Positions 47,091 to 56,170 of a stretch of DNA of 64,000 bases are shown here, piece by piece. The DNA is from Clostridium cadaveris. GTDB lineage: Bacteria > Bacillota > Clostridia > Clostridiales > Clostridiaceae. The stretch spans positions 2,050,501-2,114,500 of the forward strand of contig NZ_CP076620.1 of NCBI RefSeq assembly GCF_020911725.1. The letters are read 5' to 3'. Under the pieces are notes generated by a model. It was not told where the DNA came from and ran no database searches. It was given only the letters and a program-made list of their open reading frames with translations. Each line of letters opens with the position of its first letter. Positions within the stretch are counted from its first letter, which is position 1. Both the position numbers and the translations under genes were made by a program.

Positions 47091-48395
47091 CTAGGCAGCG
47101 ATTGCCTCTTTAGTAGAAGTTTTTATATTTGATATTATGCTTATTGTTATAAACGTAAGGCTTTCTGATGCTATTGTACCTGCCCATATTCCGTTATTTC
47201 CAAATATCTTATAAAGGACAAGAAGACATATTGGAAGATATATAGCGGATCTTAAAAGACAGCTTAAATTAGAGTACTTTGGTCTTTCTATAGCTTGAAA
47301 ATAAACTAAAGTATTTAAGTTTAATCCAACTACAATATAGCTTACACTTGCTATTCTAAGTGCTGTATATGCAAGATTTAAGATTACAGGGTCCTGTGTG
47401 AATATCCCTATAAGGCTCTTTCCAAATAAGAAACTTATAAGTATAAAGGCTACACTTACTGTCAAAGAAGAGACACATGTTATATTAAAGAATTTAAGCA
47501 TCTTATGTCCATCTTTTCTACCGTAGTTATAACTTATAAGAGGCTGTACCCCTAAAGTTAATCCATATAGAACCATATAAGTATTAGTTGTTATATAATT
47601 TATTATACTATAAGCTGAAATTCCCATTTCCCCGATAAACTTAACTAACACTATATTGTGTATAAGCACCATCAAAGAATAGCTTGCTTGTGCAAAGAAA
47701 GAAGGAAACCCTATTAATGAAAACTCTTTAAGATCATTTCTATTTATCTTTACATTTCCGAATGTTAAATATCCTTTTTTCATTATGAAATGAGGTAATA
47801 ATATTCCAACTGTTATTATTTGTCCTAGTCCTGTAGCTATAGCTGCTCCCTTTATTCCTAGTCCTAAGTTAAATATAAATACATAATCTAATATTATATT
47901 TGTTATTGCTCCCGCTATAGTCGATACCATTGCAAGCTTTGGTCTTCCATCATTTCTAACAAAGCTGCTTAAAACTATACCAATTAAGTTTGGAATACAG
48001 AATATAGCGTAGAATCTCAAATACTGAACTGATAATTCTTTTAAAGTTTCTGTCGCTCCAAGCACTGTCACTATCTGTTCTGTAAACACTATACATATGA
48101 TACTTATTATTCCACTGATTATCAAAAGAAATTTAAACACCTGTCTAAAAATGTTTACCGCTCTATCTATATTTTTAGCTCCTATATTTTTAGAAACTAA
48201 TGCTCCTCCTCCAATTGCAAACATGGAAGCTAGTCCAAATAACATAACTGTAAATGGTAGTACTATATTTACTGATGCTAAAGCTGTATCTCCTACTCCT
48301 TGTCCCACAAATATTCCATCTATTACCGTATAAAGTGATGAAATAAACATAGCAAGTGCCGATGGTACTGCATATTTGAAAAATTCTTTTATCAT
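47091..48395 (-). CDS. MATE family efflux transporter
   Basis: A 434-residue, 12-helix MATE protein (MIKEFFKYAVPSALAMFISSLYTVIDGIFVGQGVGDTALASVNI), of the NorM/DinF-like branch. ATG at 48395 is placed by GGAGG five bases upstream; five extra codons are open before it. The two-fold repeat is visible (second half starting near residue 225). Expression is likely controlled by the MerR protein encoded downstream, through the long-spacer promoter. Substrate: presumably a lipophilic cation or drug. Confidence 0.92.
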   Translation of the reverse strand: MIKEFFKYAVPSALAMFISSLYTVIDGIFVGQGVGDTALASVNIVLPFTVMLFGLASMFAIGGGALVSKNIGAKNIDRAVNIFRQVFKFLLIISGIISIICIVFTEQIVTVLGATETLKELSVQYLRFYAIFCIPNLIGIVLSSFVRNDGRPKLAMVSTIAGAITNIILDYVFIFNLGLGIKGAAIATGLGQIITVGILLPHFIMKKGYLTFGNVKINRNDLKEFSLIGFPSFFAQASYSLMVLIHNIVLVKFIGEMGISAYSIINYITTNTYMVLYGLTLGVQPLISYNYGRKDGHKMLKFFNITCVSSLTVSVAFILISFLFGKSLIGIFTQDPVILNLAYTALRIASVSYIVVGLNLNTLVYFQAIERPKYSNLSCLLRSAIYLPICLLVLYKIFGNNGIWAGTIASESLTFITISIISNIKTSTKEAIAA

Positions 48396-48432
48396 ATTTA
48401 CCTCCTGCAATGATTTTTTTACGCTATTTTTT

Positions 48433-48463
48433 ATAATAAACTCTATACCTACTATAGAGTCAA
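48433..48463 (-). promoter_or_regulatory. MerR-type promoter with 19-bp spacer and dyad
   Basis: -35 TTGACT (48458-48463) and -10 TATTAT (48433-48438) are separated by 19 bases. The spacer holds ACTCTATA-N5-TATAGAGT (48440-48460), an eight-base perfect inverted repeat. This is the standard architecture of promoters activated by MerR-family DNA distortion. Confidence 0.85.
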
Positions 48464-48483
48464 GTTTTTTTGTTTAATATGAT

Positions 48484-48577
48484 AAAAACTTCTGCTGTTA
48501 TTTAAAACTGAACTGACCTCCATAAGTTAGATTTTTGGTTCTAACTTATGGAGGTCACATGAAACAGCAGAAGTTTT
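48484..48577 (-). terminator. Large nested hairpin ending the second ABC operon
   Basis: Outer arms AACTTCTGCTGTT/AACAGCAGAAGTT enclose inner arms TGACCTCCATAAGTTAGA/TCTAACTTATGGAGGTCA (18 perfect pairs, eight-base loop). T and A runs flank the outer stem. It ends the ABC operon and might also regulate. Confidence 0.75.
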
Positions 48578-48585
48578 TTAATCTT

Positions 48586-50331
48586 TTAACTCCAAGTTAA
48601 TCTTTCTAATGCAATATGACTGCGATACCAATCATCATTTTGTAAAAGCATCTCGGGAGAACCAGAATTTTTAATTTTTCCATTATCTAAAATCACAATA
48701 ATATCACTTGCAACAATAGATGATAATCTATGAGATATAGATAATATTGTATGATCTTTACTAGCTTTAGATAGAACATTTACTACGTTCTTTTCAGTTA
48801 ACGAATCTAGATTTGCTGTAATTTCATCTAAAAGAAGAATTGGAGGATTCATTACTATTGCCCTTGCTATTGATAGAAGCTGTTTCTGTCCTTGAGAAAA
48901 AATATTGTCACCAACAATTTCGGTATAAACTCCATTTTCTAATGAATCTACATATTCCTTAATACCAACGAAATCTAAAGCATGCATCACTTGTTCTTGG
49001 GTGATATTATCATCCTGAATAGTGATTTGATCCATTACAGTACCCTTTATCATGTGAAAACTTTGATCCACATACCCAAATATTTTTCGTTTTTCTACAT
49101 TTGGTATATCATAGACATCAATATCATTTATAGTTATACTGCCTTCAGATGGTTTTAAAATTCCCATGATAAGCTTAAATAATGTAGATTTTCCAACACC
49201 AGTTCTCCCTACAAAAGTGACCTTTTCATTTGTATCGATAGTTAGATTTACATTTTCTAATACTTCTGTATCTTCATCATATTTGAATGTTACATTATTA
49301 AAACTTATTTTAATATCACCTCTATTTGGAATTATGCTCTCTGATTGAAGTTCATCTTTCTTACCATCATCTTCCGGCTCATTGTAAAACTCGTCTACTC
49401 TTTTAATTCCAGACACTGCCTGTTGTATGTTTTGAAGTTCCATTCCTAAGTTTTCTATGGGTGAAAACAAATTAGATATTAATTCAATAGATGCCGCAAC
49501 CATACCCAAAGATATACCTAAATAATTAAGCTGCTTAGAGGATAAAATCACAATTAATGCAATAACTATTGCTCTTGTTATCTGTATTATTGGTGAAAAT
49601 ACGGAATCATAGAAGTTTACCTTTTCAATGGTTTTATAATTATCAAGAAGATATTCAGTATAATTCTTTTCCATGTAATCTTCCTTGTTATATACTTTAA
49701 TCATCTGAATGTTTTTCAAACTCTCTGAAATATGATTGTTTACTTTCCCTACTAACACTCGATTCTCAATTTGAGCTTTAAGCATTTTTTTCTGAAAGAT
49801 TCTTGTTATACCATAAATTATAGGTAATAATATCAACGTTAAAATGCCAAGTTTTATACTAAACATACATATTGATGCGATTATCCCTATAATTTTAAAA
49901 CAATCTACTATCATGCTTATTATTCCACTTGTAAATAGAGAATTGATTGCTTCAATATCATTTGTAAACCTTGAAACTACTGCACCAGAGCCATTACTAG
50001 AAAAAAAAGAGAAGTTCAGCCTTTCAAGTTTATATATCATTTCAATTCTTATTTCCTTGGTAATTTTTTGTCCTAATATAGTAATAAAAGCTTCCTTCAA
50101 AAAATCAAATACTCCAATAAGTAGAAGCACAAGAATATATGACATAGCCATTATTAAAAGTTTTTCTCTATTTTTAGGAACAAGATTATAATCTATTATA
50201 TATTTTAAAATTTGAGGAGGAATAAGTGATGCTATTACTACAGCAAGTATAGCAAATGCTAATATTATAGTTAATCCAACATTATCCTTGAACACTTTAA
50301 TTGCTGATGATTTTATCAAACTAGCTTTCAT
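48586..50331 (-). CDS. Multidrug-type ABC half transporter (second subunit)
   Basis: A 581-residue half transporter (six helices plus ATPase): Walker A GRTGVGKST, signature FSQGQKQL, Walker B ILLLDEITANLDS. ATG at 50331 follows GGAGGGAAGG and overlaps the upstream gene's stop by 11 bases, which indicates coupling. The signature FSQGQ differs from LSGGQ, while its partner has LSGGQ, as in asymmetric heterodimers such as LmrCD/BmrCD. It probably exports drugs, lipids or peptides; substrate unknown. Confidence 0.9.
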   Translation of the reverse strand: MKASLIKSSAIKVFKDNVGLTIILAFAILAVVIASLIPPQILKYIIDYNLVPKNREKLLIMAMSYILVLLLIGVFDFLKEAFITILGQKITKEIRIEMIYKLERLNFSFFSSNGSGAVVSRFTNDIEAINSLFTSGIISMIVDCFKIIGIIASICMFSIKLGILTLILLPIIYGITRIFQKKMLKAQIENRVLVGKVNNHISESLKNIQMIKVYNKEDYMEKNYTEYLLDNYKTIEKVNFYDSVFSPIIQITRAIVIALIVILSSKQLNYLGISLGMVAASIELISNLFSPIENLGMELQNIQQAVSGIKRVDEFYNEPEDDGKKDELQSESIIPNRGDIKISFNNVTFKYDEDTEVLENVNLTIDTNEKVTFVGRTGVGKSTLFKLIMGILKPSEGSITINDIDVYDIPNVEKRKIFGYVDQSFHMIKGTVMDQITIQDDNITQEQVMHALDFVGIKEYVDSLENGVYTEIVGDNIFSQGQKQLLSIARAIVMNPPILLLDEITANLDSLTEKNVVNVLSKASKDHTILSISHRLSSIVASDIIVILDNGKIKNSGSPEMLLQNDDWYRSHIALERLTWS

Positions 50332-52066
50332 CTTTCCTTCCCTCCTCCATACATTGCAAATTATAAATAGTCTCATAAACACGTGATTTCCCTAACATTT
50401 CTTCGTGAGTTCCGTACTCCGCAGTCTTGTCACTATTTAATAATATTATCTTATCGATTTTATTAAATACTGCTAGCCTATGAGATGCTAAGATTATTAA
50501 ACTATCTTTATAGTTATTCTTTAGGTTATTAATAATTTCATCCTCTGTCTTCATATCAACGGCAGAAAATGGATCATCTAAAATAATAATCTTATTCTTC
50601 TTTAAAAGGGCTCTAGCAAGAGCTATTCTAGATTGCTGTCCTCCACTAAGCCTTACACCACTATTTCCAACCAAAGTATCTTTTCCATGAATCATTAATG
50701 ACAAATCTTTATGAAAGCATACATCCTCAAGAACATCTGTTATAATTTTGTCTTCTCCTAAAGTTATGTTGTTATATATACTATCAGAAAGAAGCTGTGG
50801 ATTATGTCCTAAATAAGATATCATCTCGCTTCTCTCATATTCTGAATAATCATTAAGCTCTTTGTCATTTATCTTTATGCTACCTGAATAAGGATATAAT
50901 CCAAGCAAAGCTGATATAAGAGTAGACTTTCCAGATCCTATGGGTCCTGTAATACCTATTATTTCTCCAGATTTTCCCTCAAAACTAATATCTCTTACTA
51001 TGGCTTCTTTTTCTTTACTATATCTAAAACTTAATTTTTCTACTTTAAGTATTATGTTTTCCTCTCTTATGTGATCTATCATATCTTTCTTTTTATACTC
51101 ATTTAAATAAGGTTTAATTCTCTTCCATGAAACCTGAGACTTCTGAACTGAGTTAAAAAGCTTTGCTGCCTTGCTTGCTTTGACTCCCATAGCTGTAAAC
51201 ATAGCTATATAAGTAGAAAATTCCCCTACAGTCCATCCGCCTTCTATAACTTTTATTCCACCAAGATATATAACTATAACTACCCCTATCATGGCTATGA
51301 TATTATATATAGGCTGCATAGAATTCTCTAGGATATTTGCCTTTACGGCTTTTATTTGTAAATCTTGAAGTTCATCACAGTATTTTCCTCTATTTTTTAC
51401 TTCCATGCCGCTTACACGATATAACATTGAATTTTCAATTATGTCATAAGTAAGATCAGTAATTTCACTACTCTTTTTACGAAAATCTGCTGAATATTTA
51501 TATATGATTCCCTTTAGTTTTTCAGCTAAAAACATTGCTATGGGTATAAAAATAACTGCCCTAATTGTTATCCTTACATCGTAAAATAGCATGGACACCA
51601 AATAAGATATCATAAGTATACCTGTGTCAAAAACTTCTGTAGTAAACTTTCTCATACCTTCTACACAAAGGTCTACATCTGATATAGACCTAGTCATAAG
51701 ATTTCCTAAATTTTCATCATCTAATTCTTTTGACGACTTGTGAATTATATTATTGTATATCATAAGTCGCATGGTGGCACTTGTACTATTTGCAAACCTT
51801 CTTATGTAAAATCTTTTAAAATACCTCAATAATTGAATAGTTCCAATAATCGCCACATAGACTGCCGCAACATTTAGGACAGATTTTAAATCTTTTCCTC
51901 CTACAATGGAGTCTATAAGCTTTCCTTGATATATTGGTCCTAATACAATTGATGTATTAAAAGATAATCCAAAAATAACTATGCATGCTACTGCAAGCTT
52001 TTCCTTCTTCCAGTAATTTATTATATTATCAGAATTTTTCATAGGCTCTACCTTTAAAGCTGACAT
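50321..52066 (-). CDS. Multidrug-type ABC half transporter (first subunit)
   Basis: A 581-residue half transporter. Six N-terminal helices are followed by an ATPase with Walker A GPIGSGKST, signature RLSGGQQSR and Walker B IIILDDPFSAVD. The DDP in place of DEA/DEP in Walker B is a non-canonical catalytic residue (Asp for the Glu), typical of the degenerate site in a heterodimer. It precedes the partner by an overlap and heads a two-gene operon ended by the large nested hairpin. The start is ATG at 52066 behind GGAGG; ATG at 52042 is an alternative. Confidence 0.9.
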   Translation of the reverse strand: MSALKVEPMKNSDNIINYWKKEKLAVACIVIFGLSFNTSIVLGPIYQGKLIDSIVGGKDLKSVLNVAAVYVAIIGTIQLLRYFKRFYIRRFANSTSATMRLMIYNNIIHKSSKELDDENLGNLMTRSISDVDLCVEGMRKFTTEVFDTGILMISYLVSMLFYDVRITIRAVIFIPIAMFLAEKLKGIIYKYSADFRKKSSEITDLTYDIIENSMLYRVSGMEVKNRGKYCDELQDLQIKAVKANILENSMQPIYNIIAMIGVVIVIYLGGIKVIEGGWTVGEFSTYIAMFTAMGVKASKAAKLFNSVQKSQVSWKRIKPYLNEYKKKDMIDHIREENIILKVEKLSFRYSKEKEAIVRDISFEGKSGEIIGITGPIGSGKSTLISALLGLYPYSGSIKINDKELNDYSEYERSEMISYLGHNPQLLSDSIYNNITLGEDKIITDVLEDVCFHKDLSLMIHGKDTLVGNSGVRLSGGQQSRIALARALLKKNKIIILDDPFSAVDMKTEDEIINNLKNNYKDSLIILASHRLAVFNKIDKIILLNSDKTAEYGTHEEMLGKSRVYETIYNLQCMEEGRKDES

Positions 52067-52285
52067 TATAATTTCTTTCCTCCTTATATTATTTTTAAGC
52101 TAATCCTTAAAATCAATATTACTGCTTTTTTACACTATATTCAATTATTAATATATTAAAATACAATTAATTAATGTTAAACATCAAAGTTTTACATTTT
52201 AAAATTGACCACCTCTATTAATTAATATATAATTTTACTTATATCATCAGAAGATTTTTTTAATTAGATAAATTGGAGGTTCCTT

Positions 52286-52729
52286 ATGAATAGTGATATT
52301 TTAAACTTAGAGCAAGCTTGTGATTTCTTAAGCGTTAGCGAGAGAACTCTTATAAAATTATTACGTGAAGAACATATACCTGCTAGAAAGATAGGCAGAG
52401 AGTGGAGATTTAGCAAAACTGCTCTCATGAATTGGATTTCATCTGGAGATTCTTATGAATACGCAAATAAAGAAGAAAAATTTGAAATTCTAGAGGATTC
52501 TACAGGCCAGTGTGAAATTCTTCTTTCAGATTTAATAAGTATGGCAGGAAATCTAAAAGATAATGTAAAGATAAATACTCTTTTAAAAGATGTGCCTGAA
52601 ATGATAGATATACCTTCAAATATAACCCTTAGAGTGAGCTATAAACAAAAGAGAGATATGGAAAAGCTTGCTTTCAAACTATTTTGGCCTCAAAGAGAAG
52701 AATATAGGATGCCTTTAAAGGATAAATAA
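52286..52729 (+). CDS. Helix-turn-helix protein (excisionase/AlpA-type DNA-binding domain)
   Basis: A 147-residue protein whose first ~50 residues (NLEQACDFLSVSERTLIKLLREEHIPARKIGREWRFSKTALMNWI) match the excisionase-family HTH_17 winged helix used by many non-phage regulators. The C-terminal ~90 residues are not recognised. The gene is divergent from the ABC operon (219-base gap with no clear motifs) and converges on the Grd operon, but no mobile element is nearby, so it is probably a small regulator. GGAG stands before the ATG. Confidence 0.82.
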   Translation: MNSDILNLEQACDFLSVSERTLIKLLREEHIPARKIGREWRFSKTALMNWISSGDSYEYANKEEKFEILEDSTGQCEILLSDLISMAGNLKDNVKINTLLKDVPEMIDIPSNITLRVSYKQKRDMEKLAFKLFWPQREEYRMPLKDK

Positions 52730-52732
52730 AAT

Positions 52733-52803
52733 AGAGTTCTGAAAGGTTACCAGAAATCTCTTATTCAATGATAAGCATTTCTGGCAGCCTCCACAGAACT
52801 CCT
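52733..52803. terminator. Nested hairpin between the HTH gene and grdB
   Basis: GAGTTCTG/CAGAACTC outer, CCAGAAAT/ATTTCTGG inner and CTTAT/ATAAG innermost stems. The T-rich side follows on the minus strand, so it mainly ends the Grd operon. Confidence 0.7.
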
Positions 52804-52826
52804 ATTGATTATGGAATACTGTTATA

Positions 52827-54137
52827 CTACTTTTCAAAAACTGTTTGTTCTGTTATGTCAGTTTGTAATGCTTTAAGTGCTCTTTCAACTAATTGTCTTC
52901 TTAGTTTCTTGCTTCCTTCCTCTGGAAGATTAGGATTTCCAAGAGGATGAGGTATACTTATACCTGGAACTATTCTATTTGCTCCAATTGTTAATGAAAT
53001 AGGAACTATAGTAGCCATATGAACTACAGGTATTCCTGCTCTTTCAACTTCTTTTACCATTGTTGCACCGCAACGTGTACAAGTTCCTCATGTAGAAACC
53101 AATAATACAGCTCCTACCCCATCTGCTACTAATTTTTTACTGAATTCTTCTCCAAATCCCTTAGCATTTCCTACAGAAGTTCCAGTACCAGTAGTTGATA
53201 CAAAGTAATTGCATAGTTCTCCTATGACGCCTTCACGTTCAAGATCTCTTAATACATCAAGAGGAATTACAAGATTAGGATTTTCTGTAACAAAAGCTCT
53301 ATCATACCCCCCATGGATTGTCATGAAATCTTTTTTGCTCATGGAATTCATTCCTGTGATATCATAAATGCCATACTTTGTTGCACTTGAAGATTCTATT
53401 CTATCTGGGTTTCCTTGAGGTACTATTCCTCCAGATGTAACTACAGCAACTTTAACTTTTGATATATCTTTTATTGCTGGAAGTGGATCAACCCTATCAA
53501 ATACAGGCATTGGATACTCTGTCTTAAATTCTTCCTTTTTAATTTTCTTAAGAAGCATTTCAACTGCACGCTCAGAACCTCTTCTTTCATTGAAATAGTT
53601 AACTCTTATATCTCTTTCAATATAACCTTCAGCAGCTGGAGATCCTATTTCTTCTTTGTTTATCATCTTCTTTGCAAGAACAGCTATCTTTTCCATAGCA
53701 TTTTTCATCTTTGCGGCTGATATTTCTGTTTCTACTATATACAAATCCTTCTTGAACATATCAACACCAGGATTTTCTTTATACATTCCAGTTATAACAG
53801 GGATGTTAAGTTCATCTAAAACCATCTTAGCCATAGTTCCACAAGCAACACCATATCTTCCAGCATTAAATGCAGGTCCAGCTACAAATAAATCAGGATT
53901 ATTATCTTTTATCATTTCTATTAATTCAGCTTTTGCTTTTTCTAAATTATCTCCAAAATATGAGTCTCCACATATTACAGTTGCAACTATTTCATAGTCA
54001 GGTCCTAAGTTAGCTGCCAATAAATTTCCTGGACCAACTATTCCTTTAACAACTTGTGGAGGGACATCTGCTTTTTCCTCTCCACCTATTTGAGCAAAGA
54101 ATTGATTAATATATTGAACTACCTTATATTTACTCAT
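52827..54137 (-). CDS. grdB: Selenoprotein: Grd complex component B, GrdB/GrdF/GrdI type
   Basis: A 436-residue selenoprotein reading through an in-frame TGA at 53088-53090 (residue 350). Around it the sequence reads VSTUGTCTRCGATMV: the UxxC motif with a third cysteine, as in known Grd component B. The coding frame, the downstream 86 residues (ending LQTDITEQTVFEK) and the length fit the family exactly. It reduces the substrate (glycine, sarcosine or betaine) with the pyruvoyl partner and passes the carboxymethyl group to selenoprotein A. The substrate is unclear: symbols grdF or grdI are equally possible. Component A, C and thioredoxin genes are not in this window. Confidence 0.92.
53062..53090 (-). 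promoter_or_regulatory. UGA Sec codon with candidate SECIS stem-loop
   Basis: The TGA codon (53088-53090) is followed 13 bases later by GTTGC-GGT-GCAAC (53062-53074), a five-pair stem with a GGU loop, the distance and loop type expected of a bacterial SECIS element read by SelB. Confidence 0.7.
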
Positions 54138-54149
54138 AATAACCTCCTA

Positions 54150-55436
54150 TTAAAACCCTTGCGCTGCAAGTTTATTGTATCCGTTTGCTATTGTTGAAGC
54201 TATGATTATTTGAATTTCAGCCTCTATACTTCCATCTTCCTTAAGACTTCCTTCATAACCACCTATCATAGTTTCAATATAATCAAGAGTACCTATAATC
54301 TTGTCCATTGGTGGAAAATACTCTATAATATTACCATTTCCACAAGAAACCACTGCATCTGCTTCTTCTACAGTATCTGCTACAGATTGAGATTTACCAT
54401 CTCTTCCTGGGAATTCATCAGTTATAAGGACTACATTAACACCTTCCCTAGAAACCTTTTTACAATTCATCATTAAATCTGTATCTGGATTTCCATAGCC
54501 CTCTTCAGTAACTATAACTCCATCCAATCCTAAATGTCTGCAAAGTTTAGCAGTCATATCTGAAGAACGTTCCTTGTCCATAAGCCAAACGTTTTCATTT
54601 GTAAGTATGACTCCTATGAAGTTAAGATCCTTTCCATGTCTCTTATATAAATCTTCAATAACTGGATTATTGAAGTGATGGAAGGTTGTAACCTTATCAC
54701 AAGGGGCAACGCAGTTACCGCTTACTATAGCTCCATCCATTATTTCTGTTGGATACATAAATGTAGGAAGCATAACCTTTGCATCTACACCATAATAGTA
54801 AGTATCATGTAATAAACCTTGAGATTGAAGCATATGAACATATCCTATCTTTGGAAGATCAGGATACTCCTTAATTTGGTCTAATAGAGGCTTTGTTTCA
54901 TAGGTAACGATTTCATCCGGTTCAACATTTCTTCCTGCTTCTCCTACATATTTTGCTACTTTTAATCCTGCCATTCTGCCTGCTTCTTCATAAGCATGTG
55001 TATCTAAATCTGCTCTTCCTTCTATAACCACGCATACATTATTAGTTTGAGAAAAAGGTGTATATTTTGCAGTAGGCCCACTCATATCTATAAGTCCCTC
55101 TTGAAAGCCAACTATCTTTCCACAGGTTATTACTGTAGCCCCAACTAATGCGTGAGTTCTTCCTGAACCAACAGTCTTAACTTTGTCTAATATTCCTGGG
55201 AAGATTCCACCATCTCCTGACACCTTTACTCTTGGCTCTATTACATCTTTAACAGGAGCAATACGTACAGATTCACCAGGTCTAGCAAGCTCAACATCAG
55301 CTTTTATAAGCCTTTCATCTTCTAAAACAAGATCAATAATTTTCTGCTTATTTACAAAAAGCGTGCCATTTTCAACCTTTGTCTCTGCTCCAAATTGAAC
55401 ATCAGAGATCTTAATTTTACCTAACTCTAACTTCAT
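54150..55436 (-). CDS. grdE: Grd complex component B, pyruvoyl proprotein (GrdE/GrdG/GrdH type)
   Basis: A 428-residue precursor. It contains DGAIVSGNCVAPCDK, where cleavage before a cysteine (Cys242 with the chosen start) generates the pyruvoyl group, and the strong N-terminal match KLELGKIKISDVQFGAETKV. The two products, about 25 and 22 kDa, form component B together with the selenoprotein. ATG at 55436 is preferred since GGAG lies eight bases upstream; the ATG two codons earlier is too close. It stands 12 bp before grdB and 46 bp after grdX in a compact operon. It could be grdG or grdH; the substrate is not assigned. Confidence 0.92.
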   Translation of the reverse strand: MKLELGKIKISDVQFGAETKVENGTLFVNKQKIIDLVLEDERLIKADVELARPGESVRIAPVKDVIEPRVKVSGDGGIFPGILDKVKTVGSGRTHALVGATVITCGKIVGFQEGLIDMSGPTAKYTPFSQTNNVCVVIEGRADLDTHAYEEAGRMAGLKVAKYVGEAGRNVEPDEIVTYETKPLLDQIKEYPDLPKIGYVHMLQSQGLLHDTYYYGVDAKVMLPTFMYPTEIMDGAIVSGNCVAPCDKVTTFHHFNNPVIEDLYKRHGKDLNFIGVILTNENVWLMDKERSSDMTAKLCRHLGLDGVIVTEEGYGNPDTDLMMNCKKVSREGVNVVLITDEFPGRDGKSQSVADTVEEADAVVSCGNGNIIEYFPPMDKIIGTLDYIETMIGGYEGSLKEDGSIEAEIQIIIASTIANGYNKLAAQGF

Positions 55437-55482
55437 AATCATCTCTCCTTTTGATATAGTAATGATTTTTTTATATTAATAA

Positions 55483-55890
55483 TTAAAAAATAATTGAGTG
55501 CTGTCTTAAAAAAGCGCCGTCTATAAACGATAAATCTAAAGTTCTAAAATCCTTAAGACATTTTTCTGACCAATTAGGAAGTTTTCTTTGCTTTAAAAAT
55601 TTCAAACTACTTTCTATAGCATTTTCTATTAATGCTATACTTTCATAATCTATCTTCTCTGCTTTCACAAGCAGTACTGATTTATAAGGGGTTTGATTTG
55701 GTTTTAAACTTCCTGCCATAGGATGAGTTAATAATACATATCCTAAATGAATCTTATCTCTTATTGCATACATTGTGTTTATATAGCTGTCATCTTTAAA
55801 TTCAACATTTATCATATCTTTGTATTTTTCATATGCATCATAGTTATTTGTTATAAGACAAAGTTTTTCTATATGTTCTATTTCTAGCAC
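55483..55890 (-). CDS. grdX: GrdX family protein
   Basis: A 135-residue protein of the GrdX family, a small soluble protein found at the start of glycine/sarcosine/betaine reductase operons, with unknown function. Recognised by the central GYVLLTHPMAGSLKPNQTPYKS and by its place immediately before grdE. It is the first gene after the sigma-54 promoter. Its constant linkage to the sensorless activator encoded divergently invites the idea that it modulates that activator, but there is no direct evidence. Confidence 0.88.
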   Translation of the reverse strand: MLEIEHIEKLCLITNNYDAYEKYKDMINVEFKDDSYINTMYAIRDKIHLGYVLLTHPMAGSLKPNQTPYKSVLLVKAEKIDYESIALIENAIESSLKFLKQRKLPNWSEKCLKDFRTLDLSFIDGAFLRQHSIIF

Positions 55891-55982
55891 CTCCTTATAG
55901 TAATTTAGATTTTCATGTGTACTTATGATTTTTCTAAAACATTTTCTAAATTCACCCTCATATTTCGTATATAAATAAACTT

Positions 55983-55998
55983 AGCAATATTCGTGCCA
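55983..55998 (-). promoter_or_regulatory. Sigma-54 promoter of the Grd operon
   Basis: TGGCACG-AATA-TTGCT on the minus strand matches the -24/-12 consensus TGGCACG-N4-TTGCW exactly. It lies about 93 bases before grdX and faces the operon; the divergent neighbour encodes a sigma-54 activator. Confidence 0.92.
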
Positions 55999-56094
55999 AA
56001 ATATGTATTTATCAAAAATTCCTATAGTACATCTATGTTCTATTGATGAATATACTTTTTTTATTTTTCTATTTTAAGAAAACTTATTAAAAAC

Positions 56095-56138
56095 TATGAA
56101 ATAAACTTCTTTACAATGAAATTTATTTCATATATATT
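56095..56138 (+). promoter_or_regulatory. Sigma-A promoter of the activator gene with overlapping inverted repeat
   Basis: TTTACA (56110-56115), 17 bases, TATATT (56133-56138). The 11-base inverted repeat TATGAAATAAA (56095-56105)/TTTATTTCATA (56122-56132) overlaps it. Its position about 100 bases upstream of the sigma-54 promoter suits an enhancer-like site for the activator and autoregulation. Confidence 0.6.
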
Positions 56139-56170
56139 GGAAATATATAGATATTCAAGGAGGGTGCTTC

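Noticed and set aside
53060-53090. A separate 77-residue gene downstream of a 349-residue grdB
   Set aside because: Both parts are in one frame across a TGA at the conserved Sec position, so they are one selenoprotein.
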